Source: JBGPRB01 sp964422155
Lineage (GTDB): Bacteria; Chloroflexota; Dehalococcoidia; Dehalococcoidales; RBG-16-60-22
DNA length: 6,483 nucleotides
Direction of reading: 5' to 3'
Assembly (NCBI GenBank): GCA_964422155.1
Contig: CAYQZZ010000088.1
Location: forward strand, 1-6,483
The notes under the pieces were generated by a model. That model saw only the letters and a program-made list of their open reading frames with translations, was not told where the DNA came from and searched no databases. Within the stretch, counting starts at the first letter, position 1, and each line of letters starts with the position of its first letter. Below are positions 1 through 5,377 of this stretch, in pieces. Position numbers and translations under genes: made by a program.

Positions 1-28
1 TTGTTTGGTGCTTGTATCTTGGTTATTG
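1..28 (+). repeat. 28-bp direct repeat, copy A (end of an intergenic element)
   Basis: Positions 1-28 are identical to 1539-1566. Each copy lies shortly upstream of a UROD-fold paralog: this one ends 42 bp before the ATG at 71, the other 27 bp before the ATG at 1594. In the second location the sequence is the right arm of a palindromic intergenic element, so this copy is probably the right end of a second such element whose left part lies outside the window. The two copies bracket gene 1 as a unit of about 1.54 kb. Identity was read directly; the element interpretation is inference. Confidence 0.85.
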
Positions 29-70
29 GTTATTTAAATTAAAGCTCTTAAAAAAAGGGGGATATATTTA

Positions 71-1408
71 ATGGAAGGCGTTAAAAACTGGAAGGAGTTG
101 ACTCCGGCACAGAAGCGTGAAGAGAGATATAAAAAATGGCTGGCGGCTCCGGGGGTAGAGTTCAAAAGCAAAGAAGCCGAGAAGCTTTATAAGGCAAGGG
201 TAACCAGGTTCATCAAGACCATTAGCATGGAAGAGCCGGACCGCGTGCCCTGCATGTTGCCTGTAGGTTATTTCCCGGCTTATTACGCCGGCTATGACCT
301 CAAGACGGTCATGTACGACTATGAAAAACAGCGGGATGCCTGGCTGAAGTTCATGAACGATTTCGGCGATATGGATACCTTCGGCGGGCCTGGCCTGGTC
401 CTGCCGGCCAAAGCGCTGGAAATTATCGACCATCATCTGCACAAGTGGCCGGGACACGGCCTTGCCGATAATGTCCCTTCATACCAGTTCGTCGAGGGCG
501 AATACATGAAAAAAGACGAGTATGACAAGCTCATTCGAGACCCGTCCGATTTCTGGTTGAGGACCTTCATGCCCCGTCAGGCCGGGGCCTACGCGGCTCT
601 GGCAACCCTGCCTCACCTCACGGCTTTCGTCGGCATACCAATTTTCTACCTGGCGCGCTTCGCCGACCCCGCCATTCAGGAAGCCTATAAAAAGATGATG
701 AAGGCCGGCGAAGAGATAGCGAAATGGCAGAGGATTACCGGCGAGGTTGGCCGTGCGGCTATCGAAGCTGGGTATGCGGGTTTCGGGGGCGGCTTCTCCG
801 GGGCCCCGTTCGATATGTTGACCGATATGCTCCGGGGTACTACGGGGATATTCATGGATATGTACCGCCAGCCGGAGAAAATACACGAAGCTATGGACAG
901 GCTGGTCCCTATCGTCATCGAGGAAGCGGTTAACTCCGCCGATACGTCTATGTCGCCGGTGGTCATGATGCCGCTGCATAAAGGCGATAAGACTTTCATG
1001 TCCACCAAGCAGTTCGAGACCTTCTACTGGCCGAGCTTCAAGAAGGTTCTCCTGGGTATGATTAATGAGGGCCTCGTGCCCATGCCGTTTGCCGAGGGTA
1101 ACTATATCCCCCGACTGGAAATCATCCAGGATATGCCCCGGGCGTCCATGGTCTGGTACTTCGAGTACATGGACATGACTCAGGCCAAGGCAACGGTCGG
1201 CAAGAAGAACTGTATCGCCGGCAACCTGCCCATTTCGATAGTGGTGACCGGCACGCCCCAGGACGTTAAAAAGGGCTGCCGAAAGCTCATCGAGACCTGC
1301 GCCCCGGGCGGCGGTTATATCCTCAGCGCGGCGGCCAGCATGGACCAGGGCAGAATCGAAAATCTGCATGCCATGATGGATGCTGCTAAAGAGTATGGTG
1401 TGTATTAG
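71..1408 (+). CDS. UROD-superfamily methyltransferase-like protein, paralog 1
   Basis: This 445-residue protein has the uroporphyrinogen decarboxylase fold, which is shared by corrinoid-linked methyltransferases such as MtaA, MtbA, CmuA and the demethylase MT-I enzymes. Visible family signatures are EEPDRVP near residue 55, the block PAYYAGY, the glycine-rich GAPFDMLTDMLRGT near 255, and the C-terminal CAPGGGYIL (Cys410) followed by an ENLHAMMDAAKEYG helix. It is probably cytosolic, with no signal peptide or membrane segment, and has no fused corrinoid-binding domain. Where MtaA/MtbA carry the zinc-binding His-x-Cys-Gly, this protein has Phe340-Ala-Glu342-Gly, so classical zinc activation of a thiol is doubtful. 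Start: ATG with AGGGGG at 56-61, 9 nt upstream. It begins MEGV-NW like its neighbour at 1594, and the two look roughly 60% identical by eye. True haem-pathway UROD is unlikely because the protein is long (usual about 350) and duplicated beside a methyltransferase. The substrate is unknown. Confidence 0.85.
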   Translation: MEGVKNWKELTPAQKREERYKKWLAAPGVEFKSKEAEKLYKARVTRFIKTISMEEPDRVPCMLPVGYFPAYYAGYDLKTVMYDYEKQRDAWLKFMNDFGDMDTFGGPGLVLPAKALEIIDHHLHKWPGHGLADNVPSYQFVEGEYMKKDEYDKLIRDPSDFWLRTFMPRQAGAYAALATLPHLTAFVGIPIFYLARFADPAIQEAYKKMMKAGEEIAKWQRITGEVGRAAIEAGYAGFGGGFSGAPFDMLTDMLRGTTGIFMDMYRQPEKIHEAMDRLVPIVIEEAVNSADTSMSPVVMMPLHKGDKTFMSTKQFETFYWPSFKKVLLGMINEGLVPMPFAEGNYIPRLEIIQDMPRASMVWYFEYMDMTQAKATVGKKNCIAGNLPISIVVTGTPQDVKKGCRKLIETCAPGGGYILSAAASMDQGRIENLHAMMDAAKEYGVY

Positions 1409-1412
1409 AGAG

Positions 1413-1566
1413 AAATAACCAAATCACAAGAAACAATAACCAAACAATAAGAAGTTAACAGTACTCAGTCAGTAGTTAACAGTCCCCCCCCACATCCTGA
1501 AACTGAAAACTGATAACTGTTAACTACAAACTTCAAATTTGTTTGGTGCTTGTATCTTGGTTATTG
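1413..1566. repeat. Palindromic intergenic element (MITE-like) between the paralogs
   Basis: The gap between the two paralogs is mostly an imperfect palindrome. The outer left arm (1414-1447) matches the reverse complement of the outer right arm (1539-1565) in three blocks: aataaccaa, acaag and accaaacaa, with a 6-nt gap in the right arm. Inside, tagttaacagt at 1473-1483 is perfectly complementary to 1516-1526, and the core agttaacagt also occurs directly at 1453-1462. A run of eight C (1484-1491) sits in the loop. It contains no gene. The structure fits a non-autonomous mobile repeat or a long transcript hairpin. The arms were read directly; mobility is inference. Confidence 0.65.
1539..1566 (+). 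repeat. 28-bp direct repeat, copy B
   Basis: This is an exact copy of positions 1-28 and forms the right arm of the palindromic element before paralog 2. It could contribute a promoter: TTGGTG at 1543-1548 is followed after 18 nt by TATATT at 1567-1572, but the equivalent -10 in copy A is poorer (GTTATT), so the promoter reading is weak. Confidence 0.85.
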
Positions 1567-1579
1567 TATATTTACTTTC

Positions 1580-1585
1580 AGGAGG
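1580..1585 (+). promoter_or_regulatory. Shine-Dalgarno deciding the start of paralog 2
   Basis: A consensus AGGAGG lies 8 nt before the ATG at 1594. It settles the start there rather than at the upstream in-frame codon at 1543, which would add 17 residues read from the repeat and has no ribosome binding site. The chosen start also gives the same MEGV-NW N-terminus as paralog 1. Confidence 0.9.
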
Positions 1586-1593
1586 CAACAGAA

Positions 1594-2991
1594 ATGGAAG
1601 GGGTAAATAACTGGGAAAAACTGACCTGGGAGCAAAAGCGGGAGGAGCGCTTCAAGCGCTGGCTTTCGCCTGATATTAAATTCGTCTCTCCTGAGGCTAA
1701 AAAACTCTATAAAGAGAGAGTAAACAGGTTTATCAAGGCCATCAAGCTGGAAGAACCTGACCGCGTGCCCGTGCTTCTGCCCTCCGGGTTTTACCCGGCA
1801 TATTACGCCGGTTATACGCTTCGGGATGTCATGTATGACTATGAGAAGCTGAAAAAGGCTTATCTTAAATTCATCGATGAGTTTGAGATGGATTCGTTCA
1901 CCGGCCCCGGACTGGTGCTGCCGGGCAAAGTGCTGGAAATGACCGACCACAGGCTGCATAAGTGGCCCGGCCACGGTCTACCGGCGAATGCGTCTCTGTA
2001 CCAGTATGTTGAAAAGGACTATATGAAGGCGGATGAATATGATGCTTTCATGGAAAATCCCACCGATTTCTGGTGGAGGGTTTTTTTACCGCGGATTGTG
2101 GGTGCCTTCGAGCCGTTCCGCGAGCTGTCTGGCTTCTCGGGGATGATGGGTACGCCCACCGGGTTTTATGCTGCGCTGGGTAACCCGGATGTCGAAGCTG
2201 CTTTTAAAACGATGATTGAAGCCGGGAAAGAGACCGTCAAGTGGCAAAAAGTCATCGGGGAAGTAACCATGGCTTCTCTTGCCGCCGGCATCCCCAACCT
2301 CAGGGGTGGAGGCATGGGCGGCGCCCCCTTTGACATGATTGCCGATATGCTGCGCGGTACCCAGGGAATGGTCATGGATATGTACCGCCAGCCGGATAAA
2401 CTCCATGAGACTATGGCAAAACTGGCGCCCATGGCTATCAGGTCGGCCGTGGCTGCGGCTGACGCTACCGGCTGCCCGGTATGCTTTATGCCTTTGCACA
2501 AGGGCGACGAGAGCTTTATGTCCCCCGGGCAGTTCGAGACCTTTTACTGGCCGACTTTTAAAAAGGTGCTCATGGGCATGATTAATGAAGGTCTCGTGCC
2601 GTACCCGTTCGCCGAGGGAAGATACGGGGCGCGACTTGAGATTATCAGGGATCTGCCCCGGAGCTCGATGTTGTGGTCTTTTGAAGATATCGATATGGCC
2701 AGGGCTAAGAAGGTCCTCGGTGACTCCGCCTGCATCGCCGGTAATGTGCCTGCCTCGGTGATGTATACCGGTACGCCGAAGGATGTCAAGGAATACTGCC
2801 GTAAGCTCATCGAGACCTGCGCTCCGGGCGGCGGCTACATCTTGACCGGGGCGGCCGGTATGAATGAGGGGAACCCTGATAACCTGCGGGCTTTTATGGA
2901 AGCCGCTAAAGAGTACGGCGTTTACAAACCCACTCTGTCATTGCGAGTCCCGATGCAATCGGGACGTGGCAATCTCAAAGACGCATCGTAG
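1594..2991 (+). CDS. UROD-superfamily methyltransferase-like protein, paralog 2
   Basis: This 465-residue protein is a paralog of the gene at 71-1408 with the same signatures in order: LEEPDRVP, PAYYAGY, MYDYEK, GPGLVLP, LHKWPGHGL, GAPFDMIADMLRGT, PLHKGD (His302), NEGLVPYPFAEG and CAPGGGYIL (Cys409). The zinc His-x-Cys is again replaced, by Phe339-Ala-Glu341. The fold is that of corrinoid-linked methyltransferases; the reaction and substrate cannot be read from sequence. Paralog 1 stops right after KEYGVY, whereas this one continues 21 residues past the equivalent Tyr444. Residues 448-465 are translated from an intergenic inverted-repeat element, and the TAG lies inside it. The tail is therefore probably an acquired, non-conserved extension. 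The next gene, on the same strand, starts 105 bp downstream. The two paralogs could form a heteromer or serve different methyl donors. Confidence 0.85.
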   Translation: MEGVNNWEKLTWEQKREERFKRWLSPDIKFVSPEAKKLYKERVNRFIKAIKLEEPDRVPVLLPSGFYPAYYAGYTLRDVMYDYEKLKKAYLKFIDEFEMDSFTGPGLVLPGKVLEMTDHRLHKWPGHGLPANASLYQYVEKDYMKADEYDAFMENPTDFWWRVFLPRIVGAFEPFRELSGFSGMMGTPTGFYAALGNPDVEAAFKTMIEAGKETVKWQKVIGEVTMASLAAGIPNLRGGGMGGAPFDMIADMLRGTQGMVMDMYRQPDKLHETMAKLAPMAIRSAVAAADATGCPVCFMPLHKGDESFMSPGQFETFYWPTFKKVLMGMINEGLVPYPFAEGRYGARLEIIRDLPRSSMLWSFEDIDMARAKKVLGDSACIAGNVPASVMYTGTPKDVKEYCRKLIETCAPGGGYILTGAAGMNEGNPDNLRAFMEAAKEYGVYKPTLSLRVPMQSGRGNLKDAS

Positions 2992-3043
2992 AGATAGCTT
3001 CGCGGAGTTTATCCTGAGTGAAGCCGAAGGGCTCACAATGACA
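2936..3043. repeat. 108-bp interspersed element with 12-bp inverted ends, overlapping the 3' end of paralog 2
   Basis: The ends tgtcattgcgag (2936-2947) and ctcacaatgaca (3032-3043) are inverted repeats matching at 11 of 12 positions. Inside, GTCCCGAT (2947-2954) and ATCGGGAC (2958-2965) form a perfect 8-bp hairpin with a GCA loop, and attgc/gcaat pair outside it. A second, weaker hairpin uses CTTCG (2998-3002) and CGAAG (3025-3029). From memory, very similar hairpin repeats are scattered through intergenic regions of several bacteria, including Chloroflexota. The first 56 bp are coding for the end of paralog 2; the rest fills the gap to the next gene. Confidence 0.75.
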
Positions 3044-3096
3044 ATGAGGGGTGTGTTTTTGGGTATTATAAAATACACTATTAGGAGATTATTCCG

Positions 3097-3951
3097 ATGG
3101 ACACAAAAGTATCGTCTGCCACAAAAGAGGTGATAATCGCTATTAACCGGCCTACCGTGCTTATCGGCGAGCGTATCAATCCTACCGGCAAGAAAAAGCT
3201 GGCCGAGGCTTTGAAGTCGGGCAACCTTGATATCGTACGCCAGGAAGCTATCGCCCAGGTTGAGGCCGGGGCGGATATTATCGACGTTAATGTGAATACA
3301 CCGGGCGTGGATGATACTATCCTCCTGCCTAAAGTGGTGAAAGTGGTGATGGAAGCTGTAGATGCGCCGCTCTGCCTCGATAGCCCCAACACGGCTGCCA
3401 TCGCCGCCGCCCTGAAGGTCTATAAGGGCAAGCCGCTCATCAACTCGGTCAGCGGCGAGGAGCATTCTCTGAAGAGGGTCCTGCCCCTCGTTAAAGAGTA
3501 CGGGGCCGCTGTCATCGGCCTGGTGCAGGATGATGAGGGTATTCCCAAGAATGCCGACCGGCGCGTGGCCATCGCCCATAAAATTGTGGAGGCGGTGGAG
3601 AAAGCCGGTATCCCCCGCGAGGATGTCATCATCGATGTACTGGCGTTTGCCATCGGCGCCGAGGCTAATTCCGGGAAGGACGTTCTGGAGGCTATCCGGC
3701 GTATCCGCGAGGAGCTGGGTGTGAACATGACCATGGGCGCGAGCAATGTATCCTTCGGCATGCCGGACCGTCCCATCATTAATAATGCCTGGGTGTCGAT
3801 GGTTATCTCCGCCGGTGCCACGGCTCTAATCGTTGATGCCGCTAAAGTCAGGCCATCCGTCCTGGCGACCGACCTTATTCTGGGGCGTGACCGGTTCGCC
3901 CGGCGCTTCATTGAAGACCACCGCAAGCGGCAGCAGGCACAGAGTGTTTAA
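3097..3951 (+). CDS. Pterin-binding methyltransferase, methyltetrahydrofolate:corrinoid type (AcsE/MtvA/CmuB-like)
   Basis: This 284-residue TIM-barrel protein belongs to the pterin-binding family that moves a methyl group between a corrinoid protein and (methyl)tetrahydrofolate in the cytosol. Motifs in order: GERINPTGKKKL (residues 24-35), ADIIDVNVNTPG (59-70), LCLDSPN (92-98), LINSVSGEE (114-122), Asp180 in VIIDVLA, and GASNVSFGMPDR (214-225). From memory, AcsE of Moorella uses Asp75, Asn96, Asp160 and Asn199; Asp95, Asn116, Asp180 and Asn217 sit at matching spacing here, so the catalytic set looks intact. The length is close to AcsE (about 260) with a slightly longer N-terminus. Start: ATG with AGGAG at 3083-3087, 9 nt upstream. 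Automated pipelines may call it dihydropteroate synthase, but the SNVSFGMP motif favours methyltransferase. It follows the two UROD-fold genes on the same strand, supporting a shared methyl-transfer route. Its corrinoid partner is not in the window. Confidence 0.9.
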   Translation: MDTKVSSATKEVIIAINRPTVLIGERINPTGKKKLAEALKSGNLDIVRQEAIAQVEAGADIIDVNVNTPGVDDTILLPKVVKVVMEAVDAPLCLDSPNTAAIAAALKVYKGKPLINSVSGEEHSLKRVLPLVKEYGAAVIGLVQDDEGIPKNADRRVAIAHKIVEAVEKAGIPREDVIIDVLAFAIGAEANSGKDVLEAIRRIREELGVNMTMGASNVSFGMPDRPIINNAWVSMVISAGATALIVDAAKVRPSVLATDLILGRDRFARRFIEDHRKRQQAQSV

Positions 3952-3962
3952 AGGTTTCTTTC

Positions 3963-3990
3963 TGTCATTCTTGAGCGAAGCGAAGAATCC
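3963..3990. repeat. Short hairpin repeat related to the 108-bp element
   Basis: The segment starts with tgtcatt, as the 108-bp element does, and folds as ATTCTT (3967-3972) with AAGAAT (3983-3988) around a 10-nt loop. It lies 11 bp after the stop of the pterin-binding methyltransferase. It has no trailing T run, so it is better seen as an intergenic repeat than as an intrinsic terminator. Confidence 0.5.
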
Positions 3991-4014
3991 GTAGTCCCTG
4001 ACTCTCTCCCACGC

Positions 4015-4043
4015 TTGACACTCATCCATTAAAAGAATATACT
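4015..4043 (+). promoter_or_regulatory. Sigma-70-type promoter of the initiator tRNA
   Basis: A perfect -35 box TTGACA (4015-4020) is followed after exactly 17 nt by TATACT (4038-4043), five of six matches to the -10 consensus. Transcription would begin around 4050, about 10 nt before the tRNA 5' end at 4060. This is the strongest promoter visible in the window and suits a highly expressed housekeeping tRNA. Confidence 0.85.
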
Positions 4044-4059
4044 TAAAATTGCGTCTCAA

Positions 4060-4134
<75 letters not shown>

Positions 4135-4146
4135 ATTTTCAAAGCT

Positions 4147-4186
4147 AAAATCCCCCGAATCTGAAAGATGATTCCGGGGGATTTTT
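4147..4186 (+). terminator. Intrinsic terminator after tRNA-fMet
   Basis: AAAATCCCCCG (4147-4157) pairs with CGGGGGATTTT (4175-4185), and AATC (4158-4161) pairs with GATT (4170-4173) beyond a single bulged C (4174), around an 8-nt loop. A T tract follows at 4182-4186. The stem is A/T-flanked on both sides, so it could also stop transcripts arriving on the minus strand from the island side. Confidence 0.85.
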
Positions 4187-4193
4187 CATTTTA

Positions 4194-4213
4194 GCTACTA
4201 ATTTGCTACTAAT
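4194..4213. repeat. Tandem 11-bp direct repeat beside the tRNA (possible att/arm sequence)
   Basis: GCTACTAAT occurs at 4194-4202 and again at 4205-4213, an 11-bp period. Read on the minus strand, it contains the two adjacent stop codons of the integrase remnant and continues toward the tRNA. Short direct repeats between a tRNA and an integrase 3' end often belong to attachment sites, as recombinase binding sites. The repeat is seen; its role is inference. Confidence 0.5.
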
Positions 4214-4304
4214 GGGTTGTTTCTTTTGCACTTTCACGAGAACGAATAAAATCGTCGAAGCCGTTAGCCGCCGCTTCCTGTAGACCTGGAGCAGACCTCT
4301 TTTT
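4209..4304 (-). pseudogene. Tyrosine recombinase/integrase C-terminal remnant
   Basis: On the minus strand, an open stretch of 31 codons from 4304 to 4212 ends His-stop-stop. It contains APGLQEAAANGFDDFI (codons 4290-4245), which resembles the last segment of tyrosine-type phage integrases, where TYSHV-PGLQEAA--FD follows the catalytic Tyr. The catalytic Tyr and everything before it are missing: an in-frame stop lies at 4305-4307 and the sequence upstream of APGL is not integrase-like. It points toward the tRNA and lies about 75 bp from its end, as expected for an element integrated there. Only about 27 residues support the call, so a chance resemblance is possible. Confidence 0.55.
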
Positions 4305-4526
4305 TTATTTTCCACATCTGTGATATTTTTGTGAAGTTTAATCAGCCTTTTGTAACCCCTTTGTTAGGGATATACCAATAAAATTAAACGAGAACTTTCG
4401 CTAATATAGTTAAATGCGTAAAGGATCAGTAGATAGTAACCGATATAAACAAACCTCTGCTATTCAAGCAGAAAATTACACGGAGGCATAACGCTGGCAG
4501 ATACTCTGCGTCAGGGAATAGGGGCT
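4305..4526. other. Gene-poor, AT-rich leader region with a 25-codon ORF
   Basis: No recognised gene lies here. A possible 25-codon + strand ORF runs from ATG 4414 to TAA 4491 (starting MRKGSVDSNRYK) with no ribosome binding site of its own. Its end overlaps a good Shine-Dalgarno, GGAGG at 4482-4486. A small hairpin, TCTGC (4456-4460) with GCAGA (4468-4472), precedes that site. The Shine-Dalgarno is 7 nt before an in-frame CTG at 4494 that would extend the next protein by 11 residues. No convincing promoter pair was found. Confidence 0.35.
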
Positions 4527-5312
4527 GTGGTTAAATTAAAAGAATCATTTTCTCCATCGGCTATGCGACTCTCCTTCGTTTTCATCGCAGCCAACTTGTT
4601 AATCGGATTGCTTTTAGCCCCAAATTTGATAAAGGCAGAAAGCACTATTTCCAGACACGCTGAGGAGAACTCGCTTTGGCGAGGGGGTGCATTTACTTCT
4701 GGTACCTCAGCGCTCATCTCAGAAGCAAATCCTCAGGGTCTGACCGATACCGAGAATACCCCGTCTAAGGAAGGCAACAGTTATAGTATTTCGGCACCAG
4801 AGGTTACATCCAATAGTGACGCCAATGAGAACATAGCGCAAGACGGGTACTCCCGGACCTACCAGCCAGAAACACGTCACGAATCTGAGCTTGCGCCGTC
4901 AAGCCCCGCTTATAATTCCGAGGAGTTGCCGGGGCGTCTGGAATACCAGGAAATAGTCCGTTATGTTGATAGGGAGGTTGTTAAAGAGGTCCTAATCGAG
5001 AAATCACAGGAACTGCGCGAATTTAATTCGCTCAAGGAGCTTGATACCTGGCTGGCTGAGGATGACACCAATGAATATGTCTATCTCTTTGCCGGCAAAG
5101 ACGGTGTTTGCCGGCTTAGTGACCGGTATGATTGTGATGATTATGCCTTTCAATTGCAGAAGCAGGCGGCCAGAAGCGGTTTTCTATTGTCGGTCACGAT
5201 TATTGAAGAACGTGGAAAGCCCCACATGATAAACCTTGCTGGCATACGAAATGATATTTATTATATTGAGCCTCAATCCGATAAAGTCTGGTTTTATTGC
5301 AACCGCGATTAA
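4527..5312 (+). CDS. Predicted exported protein with papain/transglutaminase-like Cys-His-Glu C-terminus
   Basis: This protein of 261 residues from GTG is unrecognised as a named family. Residues 1-39 form a signal peptide or membrane anchor: a basic start (VKLK), then a hydrophobic run through FVFIAANLLIGLLLA, with possible cleavage after IKA. A polar, Ser/Glu/Asn-rich linker covers about 40-145. A short charged helix follows (YVDREVVKEVLIEKSQEL), then a C-terminal domain containing DCDDYAF (Cys203), KPHMINL (His233) and YYIEPQ (Glu248). The Cys-DDYA / His / Glu order is that of papain- and transglutaminase-fold enzymes, so extracytoplasmic peptidase or cross-linking activity is possible but unproven. 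The start is ambiguous: GTG 4527 has AGGGA at 4513-4517, 9 nt away, whereas the better GGAGG at 4482-4486 points to an in-frame CTG at 4494. It converges with the ImmA-like gene and may be island cargo. Confidence 0.7.
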   Translation: MVKLKESFSPSAMRLSFVFIAANLLIGLLLAPNLIKAESTISRHAEENSLWRGGAFTSGTSALISEANPQGLTDTENTPSKEGNSYSISAPEVTSNSDANENIAQDGYSRTYQPETRHESELAPSSPAYNSEELPGRLEYQEIVRYVDREVVKEVLIEKSQELREFNSLKELDTWLAEDDTNEYVYLFAGKDGVCRLSDRYDCDDYAFQLQKQAARSGFLLSVTIIEERGKPHMINLAGIRNDIYYIEPQSDKVWFYCNRD

Positions 5313-5377
5313 AGGGGAGATACAGATTATACCTTGCGGTACCGGAACGACAGACTTCCCAGGCGATGACGATAAAG

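Noticed and set aside
479..1369. Long minus-strand ORF (296 codons) opposite paralog 1
   Set aside because: It is a His/Arg/Gly-rich shadow of a well-supported coding gene with clear family motifs, and shows no recognisable domain.
1543..1593. 17-residue N-terminal extension of paralog 2
   Set aside because: It is translated from the direct repeat, lacks a ribosome binding site and is absent in paralog 1; the AGGAGG at 1580 fixes the start at 1594.
1409..1593. Cobalamin riboswitch or other riboregulator before paralog 2
   Set aside because: The folding potential here is explained by the palindromic repeat; no conserved B12-box-like sequence was seen.
2864..3133. + strand 89-codon ORF across the 108-bp element
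   Set aside because: It begins inside paralog 2 in another frame, is mostly repeat sequence and ends inside the next gene.
2938..3579. Minus-strand ORF (213 codons) opposite the pterin-binding methyltransferase
   Set aside because: It runs through the repeat element and is antisense to conserved catalytic motifs of the methyltransferase; no domain of its own.
5313..5377. Intrinsic terminator between the convergent genes
   Set aside because: Only a short palindrome (CGGTACCG within the gap) was found, without a stable stem plus T tract.
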